Below the pieces are notes generated by a model, which saw nothing but the letters and a program-made list of their open reading frames with translations, had not been told where the DNA came from and searched no databases. Below, piece after piece: positions 16,432 through 21,671 of a stretch of 21,671 bases of DNA. The translations under genes were made by a program, and so were the position numbers. This DNA comes from JBKJZO01 sp046715235 (GTDB lineage Bacteria > Actinomycetota > Actinomycetes > BP-191), in the NCBI GenBank assembly GCA_046715235.1, contig JBKJZO010000057.1, forward strand, positions 1-21,671. The letters run 5' to 3'. Each line of letters begins with the position of its first letter. The first letter of the stretch is position 1.

Positions 16432-16470
16432 AGTCGTTTCCCTTCTTGTCTCCGTGCGGCGGGTAAGCCC

Positions 16471-16488
16471 GATTGGGCCGCCCCAATC
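16471..16488. promoter_or_regulatory. Perfect dyad (7-4-7) in the nuoA upstream region, overlapping a candidate -10 box
   Basis: On the minus strand GATTGGG-GCGG-CCCAATC forms a perfect 7-bp inverted repeat with a 4-base centre. Its first four bases overlap a candidate -10 box (TAGATT, 16485-16490, matching the actinobacterial TAnnnT pattern). A weak TTGGGC sits 16 bases further upstream as a possible -35. The dyad may be a repressor operator or an RNA hairpin in the leader, 40 bases before the nuoA GTG. I do not recognise it as the site of a named regulator. Confidence 0.4.
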
Positions 16489-16512
16489 TATTCGCGCGGC
16501 AAGCGCGCCCAA
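16485..16512 (-). promoter_or_regulatory. Candidate nuoA promoter (weak)
   Basis: Minus strand TTGGGC (16507-16512), a 16-base spacer and TAGATT (16485-16490). The -10 matches 4 of 6 consensus bases and the -35 matches three. Position fits: about 55 bases before the nuoA start. A short GCGCG/CGCGC hairpin lies in the spacer. Support is positional and motif-based only. Confidence 0.25.
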
Positions 16513-16573
16513 AATCGGTTGGAAGTGCTCTCGGTCACCCGCAACTGCAGGTCAGAGCGGGTATGACGGGCGG

Positions 16574-17884
16574 TCACGCCGCCGGTGCAATCTTGGCCAA
16601 CCCGTTGATAACCCGGTCCATCGCGTCGCCTCCGCGGGGGTCGGTCAGGTTGGCCAGCAGCTTCAGGGTGAACTTCATCAGCAGCGGCCTGGGCAGGCCG
16701 TACTTGGTCGCGAGCTTCATCACGTGCGGGTTGCCGATCGCGGAGACGAAGACGCGGCCCAGTGTGTAGTAGCCGCCGTACCGCGCCTTTAGCTCACTGG
16801 GATAACGGCGCAGCAGTCGCTCGTCGCCGCGGGCGAGGGCCTGGACGGCGAGGTCTGCAGCGAGCTCGCCGGTCTCCATGGCGTAGGCGATGCCTTCGCC
16901 GTTGAACGGGTTGACCGCGCCCGCCGCATCACCGATCAGGAGGAGCCCTTTGCTGTAGGCCGGCTGGCGGTTGAAGCCCATTGGGAGGGCGCCGCCGCGC
17001 ACCGGGCCGGTCGCGTTCTCCTCCCGGTAACCCCACTCGGCCGGCATGGCCGCGAGCCAGTCGGCCATCAGCTTGCGGTAGTCGGTGTTGCGGAACGCCT
17101 CGCTGGTGTTGAGCAGGCCGAGCCCGACGTTCGACGTACCGTCACCGACGCCGAAGATCCACCCGTAGCCGGGCAGCAGGCGATCTCCCTGCCAGAGCTC
17201 AAGGTGCGACTCGAGGTAGTTGTCGTCGTGCCTGGGGCTGGTGAAGTAGCGGCGTACGGCGACGCCCATCGGCCGGTCGTCGCGCCTCTGCAGCCCCATG
17301 CTCAACGCGAGGCGGCTGGAACTGCCGTCGGCGGCGATGACGAGGCGCGCGCGGTAGGTGACCTCGTCGCTCTCGTGCCTGGCGCGGCTGCGGCGATGGC
17401 CGTCGTCCGGCGGGATTCGCCGGGCGGTGACGCCGACGATGCGACCGGCGTCGTCGAGGATCGGGCCGGTGACCTCGGTCAGTTCTTGGAGCCGGGCGCC
17501 GGCCTTTTGTGCGGTGCGAGCGAGGAGCTCGTCGAAGTCGAGGCGGGGCCGGACCAGTCCGTAGTCGGGGAAGCTCGCGAGCTCGGGCCAGCGCAGCTCC
17601 ATCCGGACGCCGCCGCCGACGATGCGCAGGCCGTGGTTGCGGATCCAGCCCGGCGCCTCCGGCGAGGTGTCGATGCCCATCGCGATCAGGGCCTTGACTG
17701 CCCTCGGGGTCAGCCCGTCGCCGCACACCTTCTCGCGGGGGAAGCACGATTTTTCGAGGAGGAGTACGTCGAGCCCCGCCTGCGCGAGGTGGTAGGCCGC
17801 GGCCGCGCCGCCCGGGCCAGCTCCGACGATGATCACGTCGGCGTCGACGGCGTTGGCGCTCGTTGCGGCGTCAGACGTCGTCAC
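16574..17884 (-). CDS. menJ: Geranylgeranyl reductase family FAD oxidoreductase, probable menaquinone reductase
   Basis: A 436-residue flavoprotein. The N-terminal FAD-binding dinucleotide fold is clear (VIIVGAGPGGAAAAYHLAQ, 18-36; LLLEK at 41-45), followed by the family motif FPREKVCGDGLTPRAV (48-63) and the second FAD contact LLIGDAAGAVNPFNGEGIAY near residue 315. Members reduce isoprenoid double bonds. Next to menG, nuo and a polyprenyl synthase, the best reading is MenJ, which in mycobacteria saturates one unit of the menaquinone tail. A chlorophyll- or lipid-type reductase cannot be excluded by sequence alone. The GTG at 17882-17884 has GGGAAG about ten bases upstream. It stands apart from menG by 145 bp containing two hairpins and a Rex-like site. 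nuoA follows after 142 bp on the same strand. Confidence 0.88.
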   Translation of the reverse strand: MTTSDAATSANAVDADVIIVGAGPGGAAAAYHLAQAGLDVLLLEKSCFPREKVCGDGLTPRAVKALIAMGIDTSPEAPGWIRNHGLRIVGGGVRMELRWPELASFPDYGLVRPRLDFDELLARTAQKAGARLQELTEVTGPILDDAGRIVGVTARRIPPDDGHRRSRARHESDEVTYRARLVIAADGSSSRLALSMGLQRRDDRPMGVAVRRYFTSPRHDDNYLESHLELWQGDRLLPGYGWIFGVGDGTSNVGLGLLNTSEAFRNTDYRKLMADWLAAMPAEWGYREENATGPVRGGALPMGFNRQPAYSKGLLLIGDAAGAVNPFNGEGIAYAMETGELAADLAVQALARGDERLLRRYPSELKARYGGYYTLGRVFVSAIGNPHVMKLATKYGLPRPLLMKFTLKLLANLTDPRGGDAMDRVINGLAKIAPAA

Positions 17885-17917
17885 CGTCGGCCTGCTTCCC
17901 GATCGTGCCAGTCGTGC

Positions 17918-17935
17918 TTGTGAAAATCTTCACGA
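17918..17935. promoter_or_regulatory. Rex-like operator upstream of menJ and the nuo operon
   Basis: The plus strand reads TTGTGA-AAATCT-TCACGA. This matches the Rex consensus TTGTGA-n6-TCACAA at 11 of 12 defined bases, and the inner GTGAA/TTCAC dyad is also perfect. It lies 34 bp before the menJ start codon, where a repressor could block initiation or elongation. Rex is the NADH/NAD+-sensing repressor of respiratory genes in actinobacteria and other Gram-positives. No rex gene is in the window, so the regulator is inferred. Confidence 0.65.
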
Positions 17936-17945
17936 GCCGTCGGAG

Positions 17946-17951
17946 AGTGTA
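17946..17951 (-). promoter_or_regulatory. Candidate -10 box of menJ
   Basis: The minus strand reads TACACT, matching the actinobacterial TAnnnT -10 pattern, 62 bases before the menJ start. It lies immediately upstream of the Rex-like site, which would then fall just downstream of the start of transcription. No convincing -35 element is visible at the expected distance, so support is weak. Confidence 0.25.
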
Positions 17952-17965
17952 CGGCGACGGTCCCC

Positions 17966-17991
17966 CGCGGCGCCATCAGGCCGGCGCCGCG
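17966..17991 (-). terminator. Second hairpin downstream of menG
   Basis: A perfect 9-bp stem (CGCGGCGCC / GGCGCCGCG) with an 8-base loop, between menG and menJ. No U-tract follows. Together with the hairpin at 18000-18022 it probably reduces read-through from the mqn-menG unit. Confidence 0.45.
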
Positions 17992-17999
17992 CTCCCCAT

Positions 18000-18022
18000 C
18001 CGACCCCGCATACGGGTGTCGG
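18000..18022 (-). terminator. First hairpin downstream of menG
   Basis: On the minus strand CCGAC(A)CCCG pairs with CGGGGTCGG: a 9-bp GC-rich stem with a single bulged A and a 4-base loop (TATG), starting seven bases after the menG stop codon. There is no U-tract, as often in high-GC actinobacteria. Probable intrinsic or transcript-end hairpin. Confidence 0.5.
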
Positions 18023-18029
18023 CGCGGCA

Positions 18030-18728
18030 CTACATCGGGGGACGGGCGGCTTTGTGTACGGCGACGATGCCGCCGGTGAGGTTGCGCCACTTCACGCTCT
18101 CCCAGCCGGCCGCGGCTATCCGCAGCGCCAGCGGCTCCTGTGCCGGCCACGCGCGGATCGACTCGGCGAGGTAGACGTAGGCATCTGGGTTGCTCGACAC
18201 GCGGCGCGCGATGGTCGGCAGCGCGCGCATCAGGTAGTTGACGTAGACCGCGCGGAACGGGGTCCACGTCGGGTGGCTGAACTCGCAGACCACAAGCCGG
18301 CCACCGGGCTTCGTGACTCGAAGCATCTCTGCCAGACCCGCGTCCATGTCGTTGAGGTTGCGCAGACCGAACGAGATGGAGACCGCATCGAAGGCGTCGT
18401 CGCGGAACGGCAGGCGCAGTCCGTCGCCGGCGACGAAGTTCGTGTCGGGATGACGGCGACGTCCTTCGCGCAGCATGCCGAGACTGAAGTCGCACGCGAC
18501 AACCTCGCCGCCGTCCGCGCCGATGGCGATCGACGACGTACCGGTGCCGGCCGCGAGATCGAGAGCCGTCTCGCCAGGCTGCAACGCGACCGTCTGCGCG
18601 ACGACCTTGCGCCAGCCACGGTCGAGGCCCATCGAAAGCACGGCGTTGGTTCGGTCATAGCGGGGCGCGACGTCGTCGAACATCGCCGCGACCTCGTGCG
18701 GCGACTTGTCCAGCTCAGCCCGGGACAT
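18030..18728 (-). CDS. menG: Demethylmenaquinone methyltransferase
   Basis: A class I SAM-dependent methyltransferase of the UbiE/MenG family, 232 residues. It methylates demethylmenaquinone to menaquinone, the last ring step in both the classical and futalosine pathways. Visible features: the N-terminal MFDDVAPRYDRTNAVLSMGLDRGWR (16-40), SAM-binding motif I ALDLAAGTGTSSIAI, motif II around DAFDAVSISFGLRNLND (a UbiE family signature), and the C-terminal WESVKWRNLTGGIVAVHKA. Since no ubiquinone is expected in actinobacteria, the substrate is demethylmenaquinone. The ATG at 18726-18728 has GAGGAAA five bases upstream and overlaps the DUF3592 gene by 14 bp. Two hairpins follow the stop. Confidence 0.96.
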   Translation of the reverse strand: MSRAELDKSPHEVAAMFDDVAPRYDRTNAVLSMGLDRGWRKVVAQTVALQPGETALDLAAGTGTSSIAIGADGGEVVACDFSLGMLREGRRRHPDTNFVAGDGLRLPFRDDAFDAVSISFGLRNLNDMDAGLAEMLRVTKPGGRLVVCEFSHPTWTPFRAVYVNYLMRALPTIARRVSSNPDAYVYLAESIRAWPAQEPLALRIAAAGWESVKWRNLTGGIVAVHKAARPPM

Positions 18729-19185
18729 CGCGTTTCCTCACGCTCGGCTTCAGGACTCTGAATCGTCGAGGCGTAGGGCGCCGGAGCCAACTCCAGATTG
18801 ATGCCCCAACGAACGTGACTCCCGCAAGAGCCATAATGACGCCCTCGTTGCGGTCAGCGCGGTCACCAGCCACGCGAGCGTTCTCGGGATATGCGCGCTC
18901 GTACTCGATCTCCACCGACTCACCAACGCGGAGCCTCCGCTCAACACCGAATGTCGAGCTGACGATCACCTCGCCGACCCGATATTCAACGGTCGCGGAG
19001 TCGGGCCCGCGGCGAAATCTCTGGAAGTCGGTCACGGTGGCCGTGGTGCGAACCGCTGATGCCTCGATATCTCTGTCCGCAACGATGTTCATTGCGCCCG
19101 CGACACAGCAGACGATGCCGATCAGGAACGCGACTGCTGTCTGCCAGATCGGGACGGGCTTGCCGCGTCGCCACCTGCCCTTCAC
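18715..19185 (-). CDS. Small two-helix membrane protein, DUF3592-like, function unknown
   Basis: A protein of about 156 residues with a membrane helix near the N-terminus (IWQTAVAFLIGIVCCVAGAM), a central polar region of about 70 residues predicted to be beta-rich (TATVTDFQRFRRGPDSATVEYRVGE; RLRVGESVEIEYERAYPENARV), and a second helix (EGVIMALAGVTFVGASIWSWL) ending in a basic tail. This layout, with the phrase VGESVEIEYERAYPENARV, is typical of DUF3592, a family of unknown function in which the middle domain should lie outside the membrane. I chose the GTG at 19183-19185, which forms a GTGA overlap with the mqnX stop. An ATG at 19225-19227 would add 14 residues and is also possible; neither has a strong ribosome site. 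The gene overlaps menG by 14 bp and sits inside the menaquinone operon, but no function should be read from that alone. Confidence 0.8.
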   Translation of the reverse strand: MKGRWRRGKPVPIWQTAVAFLIGIVCCVAGAMNIVADRDIEASAVRTTATVTDFQRFRRGPDSATVEYRVGEVIVSSTFGVERRLRVGESVEIEYERAYPENARVAGDRADRNEGVIMALAGVTFVGASIWSWLRRPTPRRFRVLKPSVRKRDVPG

Positions 19186-20432
19186 CGGCGGTGGACTATG
19201 CGGCCGCCCAGAACCGTCGCTATGCATCGGCCAGCGCCTGACTCGACGAGGGTTACGTAAGCGTCGCCCTCGGTTGGCACGTCGAAGACGGCGAGGTCGG
19301 CGCGGGCACCTGGCTCGAGTCGGCCGGCGTCGGGCAGGCCCATGGCTGTCGCGCCGCCGAGGGTCGCCGCGGTGACGAGCCGCTGGTCGAGGTCGTCACT
19401 CTCGTAACCCTGCGCGCGGGCGAGGTCGCGCAGCGCGCGGACGTCGTCCAGTACGTCGAGCGTCGGCGCCGAGGCACTCGAATCGGTGCCGATTCCGAAG
19501 GTGTTGCCTTCAGCTAGATACGCGGCGACGGGTGCCGCGCCCGCACCGAGGATCGCGTTGGAGCGCGGGCACAAGGCGACCGCCGTGCCCTTGTCCCGCA
19601 ATATCTTTCGATCCACTTCGTCGACGTATACGCCGTGCGCGACGTGTACGTCGGGACCGAGCAGCCCGACCGAATCGAGGAACGCGACCGGGCTGACTCC
19701 GCAGCCACAGCCCTGCAGCTCGAGCTCGAGACCGAAGCGGACATTCGACTCGGCGAACGGGCCGCCGCCCGTCGCGACGTACTCCACCTCTTGCTGCGTC
19801 TCCGCGGCGTGCGGATGCAGACGCATCCCACGATCGCGCGCGAGCACGCCCAGGCGTCGCAGGACCTCGGTGCCCATGCTGTACGGCGCATGCGGGCTGA
19901 CGCCGATCGTCCGACCCGCCGGGGCGGAGTCGAGCACACCGACCATCCGCTCGAGGTCGGCCTCGTAACGCGTCTCGTCGACACCGGTCATCTCGACGTA
20001 CGAGATGCCGGAAAGCCCTGTCGCAGCAGGGGGAATCAGTCCAGGTCCGTGCGTCACGATGTCGGCTACGCACGTCGTACCCGCCCGCAGTAGCTGGTGT
20101 ACGCCGCGCCGCGCGCTTTCGAGCCACATCGACGGAGTGAAGGTCGGGTTGCGCGCGATGAGTGCGCGGATCCATTCGTGGAACGGCATCCCGGTCGTCG
20201 CGAGGTCGGCGAAGTCGGTGTACTCGAGATGCGTGTGCGCGTTGACCAGACCCGGCGTGAGTACGCCGCGCCAACTACGAACGCGAGCGTCGGCGTACAG
20301 CGCCTGCAGTTCTGCGCGTGGGCCGATCGCGGCGATTCGGTCACCGGCAATAGCGACAGCCCCGTCGCGGATCGGCGAAGAGGTGATGGGCAGTACGACG
20401 GGCGCGCAGTGCAGGACGGAGACGGCTGTCAC
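19182..20432 (-). CDS. mqnX: Amidohydrolase, probable aminodeoxyfutalosine deaminase
   Basis: An amidohydrolase-superfamily enzyme (cytosine deaminase/SsnA-like group) of 416 residues. Metal and catalytic residues of the deaminase barrel are in place: H66 and H68 (NAHTHLEY), H181 (SPHAPYS), H208 and E211 (HPHAAET), H266 (HGVYVDE) and D317 (GIGTDSSAS). Such enzymes deaminate aminated purine-type rings. Given the direct overlap with mqnC, the likely reaction is 6-amino-6-deoxyfutalosine to futalosine. From memory, an amidohydrolase next to the nuo genes of Acidothermus cellulolyticus has been shown to do this. A different nucleoside or S-adenosylhomocysteine-type deaminase is the alternative. 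The GTG at 20430-20432 overlaps the mqnC stop (GTGA). A Cys-rich GCGCG stretch at 241-245 is unusual. Confidence 0.75.
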   Translation of the reverse strand: MTAVSVLHCAPVVLPITSSPIRDGAVAIAGDRIAAIGPRAELQALYADARVRSWRGVLTPGLVNAHTHLEYTDFADLATTGMPFHEWIRALIARNPTFTPSMWLESARRGVHQLLRAGTTCVADIVTHGPGLIPPAATGLSGISYVEMTGVDETRYEADLERMVGVLDSAPAGRTIGVSPHAPYSMGTEVLRRLGVLARDRGMRLHPHAAETQQEVEYVATGGGPFAESNVRFGLELELQGCGCGVSPVAFLDSVGLLGPDVHVAHGVYVDEVDRKILRDKGTAVALCPRSNAILGAGAAPVAAYLAEGNTFGIGTDSSASAPTLDVLDDVRALRDLARAQGYESDDLDQRLVTAATLGGATAMGLPDAGRLEPGARADLAVFDVPTEGDAYVTLVESGAGRCIATVLGGRIVHRR

Positions 20433-21577
20433 GCCGGCTGGATCTGAAGTGCAGTCGATGCGAAGTGTGAGGGGATGTAGCCCTGCGGGTCATCGGCCGG
20501 ATCGTCATGGACGGCGAGGATCTCGTAGAGCGTGTTGCGCTGCGCAGGGACGCGATCAGCCGCGCGGATCATGTGGATGATCTCGAGCCGGTTGGAGCGA
20601 TGCTTCGCGCCGGCCATCGACACGACGTTTTCCTCCAACATGATGGAGCCGAGATCGTCGGCGCCCATGTGCAGGGTGAGCTGGCCGACTTCCTTACCGA
20701 CCGTCAGCCAAGAGCCCTGCAGGTGCTTGATGTTGTCGAAGAAGAGGCGCGCGACCGCAATGATCCGCAAGTACTCCATGACCGTGGCCTGCGTGTGGCC
20801 TTTGAGGTGGTTGTTCTCGGGCTGGTAGGTCCACGGGATGAAGCTGCGGAAGCCGCCGGTGCGGTCCTGCACGTCGCGGATCATGCGCAGGTGCTCGATC
20901 CGCTCGGCGTTGGTCTCACCGGTGCCCATCATGAAGGTCGCCGTCGACTCGACCCCGAGCCCGTGTGCGGTCTCCATCACCGCGAGCCAGGTCTCGCCTG
21001 ACTCCTTGAGCGGCGCGATCGCCGAACGCGGCCGGGCGACGAGGATCTCCGCCCCCGCGCCGGCAAAGCTGTCGAGTCCAGCAGCCTTCAGCCGCGCGAT
21101 CACCTCGGCGTGCGTGAGGCCGGAGACGCGCCCGATGTGCACGACCTCACTCGCGCCCAGCGAGTGCAGCACGAGCTGCGGGTGCACGGACTTCACCGTC
21201 GAGAAGAGGTGCTCGTAGTACTCGATGCCGAAGTCGGGGTTGTGCCCGCCCTGGAACATGATCTGCGTCGCGCCGAGCTCGATCGCCTCGCGGCAGCGGC
21301 GCAGGATCTCGTCGGTGTCGCGGATCCAGCCCTCGTCGTGGCCGGGCGCCCGGAAGAACGCACAGAACTTGCAGGCCGTGACACAGATGTTGGTGTAGTT
21401 GATGTTGCGATCGATCAGGTACGTCGCGTAGCCGCTCGGGTGGCGGCGGCGGCGTATGGCGTCTGCGGCCCGGCCGAGCGCGTGGAAGTCGGCGTCGACG
21501 TACAGCTCGAGAGCTTCCTCGGGTGTGATCCGCCCGCCGTCAGCGGCACGGTCGAGAACGCTCTGCAGGCTCGGCAC
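20429..21577 (-). CDS. mqnC: Cyclic dehypoxanthinyl futalosine synthase (radical SAM)
   Basis: A radical SAM enzyme of 382 residues that cyclises dehypoxanthinyl futalosine, the fourth step of the futalosine menaquinone pathway. The [4Fe-4S] ligands are C65, C69 and C72 in YTNICVTACKFCAFFR. Other family features are IMFQGGHNPDFGIEYYEHLF, LHSLGASEVVHIGRVSGLTH, GLDSFAGAGAEIL, ESTATFMMGTGETNAERIEH and SIMLEENVVSMAGAKHRSNR. The last two, and overall similarity to Streptomyces MqnC as I remember it, separate it from the related MqnE and CofH. I chose the GTG at 21575-21577 (VPSLQSVLDRA, the conserved N-terminus, with AGGGG just upstream). The frame is open 14 codons further, to a GTG at 21619, without conservation. 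It is the first gene of the mqnC-mqnX-DUF3592-menG unit. Confidence 0.95.
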   Translation of the reverse strand: MPSLQSVLDRAADGGRITPEEALELYVDADFHALGRAADAIRRRRHPSGYATYLIDRNINYTNICVTACKFCAFFRAPGHDEGWIRDTDEILRRCREAIELGATQIMFQGGHNPDFGIEYYEHLFSTVKSVHPQLVLHSLGASEVVHIGRVSGLTHAEVIARLKAAGLDSFAGAGAEILVARPRSAIAPLKESGETWLAVMETAHGLGVESTATFMMGTGETNAERIEHLRMIRDVQDRTGGFRSFIPWTYQPENNHLKGHTQATVMEYLRIIAVARLFFDNIKHLQGSWLTVGKEVGQLTLHMGADDLGSIMLEENVVSMAGAKHRSNRLEIIHMIRAADRVPAQRNTLYEILAVHDDPADDPQGYIPSHFASTALQIQPA

Positions 21578-21671
21578 GTGACCCCTAGCTCTCGAAACTC
21601 GGCCGACCCATACTCGCACCGCGCGCCGCGATCGCGAGCCGACAGCCGCACCCGGGCGACCGGCGGGGGTA
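21578..21671 (-). other. Region upstream of mqnC; no convincing promoter
   Basis: The last 94 bases hold the upstream region of mqnC. A 10-bp palindrome CGCGATCGCG lies at 21627-21636. I see no good -10/-35 pair and no Rex-like dyad. The window ends before any upstream gene can be recognised. Confidence 0.3.

Noticed and set aside
16432..16512. Alternative start of nuoA, 27 codons upstream
   Set aside because: It would translate the dyad and candidate promoter and give a non-conserved Arg-rich N-terminus. The GTG at 16431 has a ribosome site and the normal family start.
16432..16573. Search for a Rex site directly upstream of nuoA
   Set aside because: No TTGTGA-n6-TCACAA-like dyad is present. 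The GTGACCGAGAGCACTT stretch has only distant resemblance. The only good Rex-like site is ahead of menJ.
21627..21636. CGCGATCGCG palindrome upstream of mqnC
   Set aside because: Short palindromes of this type are expected by chance in GC-rich DNA, and it has no clear relation to a promoter.
1..21671. Search for mobile elements, CRISPR arrays, tRNA/rRNA, defence or secondary-metabolite genes
   Set aside because: None seen. The window is filled by contiguous minus-strand respiratory and quinone genes with no gap over 160 bp, so I do not claim a new multi-gene system here.

Overview
The window comes from a high-GC actinobacterium (Actinomycetota). The evidence is GC-rich third codon positions, frequent GTG starts, tightly overlapping genes, and proteins that read as actinobacterial NADH:quinone oxidoreductase (complex I) subunits and menaquinone enzymes. 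Two enzymes of the futalosine route to menaquinone (MqnC and a probable MqnX) point to a lineage that does not use the classical Men pathway, such as the Streptomyces, Acidothermus or Frankia-like groups. I cannot name the genus. Every gene I accept lies on the minus strand, so the biological order runs from the right edge to the left edge.

Right end (about 21.6 to 18.0 kb): a compact unit of mqnC, a probable mqnX, a small DUF3592-like membrane protein gene and menG. All junctions overlap. Two strong hairpins follow menG. Middle (17.9 to 16.6 kb): menJ, a flavoprotein of the geranylgeranyl reductase family that probably saturates the menaquinone tail. Just upstream of it is an 18-bp dyad that differs from the Rex (NADH/NAD+ sensor) consensus at one defined position. 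After a 142-bp gap, which carries a second perfect dyad over a candidate -10 box, comes the complete 14-gene complex I operon nuoABCDEFGHIJKLMN (16.4 to 1.6 kb). Nearly every junction overlaps by a few bases.

Left end (1.6 to 0 kb): a long-chain polyprenyl diphosphate synthase starts inside the nuoN stop codon (GTGA overlap). A 155-bp gap follows, and then a second, divergent nuoA and the first 25 codons of a second nuoB. A second complex I-type locus therefore begins here and runs out of the window.

Functionally the genes form one respiratory block: ring assembly (MqnX, MqnC), side-chain synthesis (polyprenyl synthase), ring methylation (MenG) and tail reduction (MenJ) supply the quinone that complex I reduces. 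I saw no mobile element, CRISPR array, tRNA or rRNA, no broken gene and no defence system. Apart from the left-edge nuoB copy, all genes look intact. The genes are mostly known families; the novelty here lies in regulation (the Rex-like site and the nuoA dyad), in the tandem complex I loci, and in the DUF3592 gene held inside a menaquinone operon.
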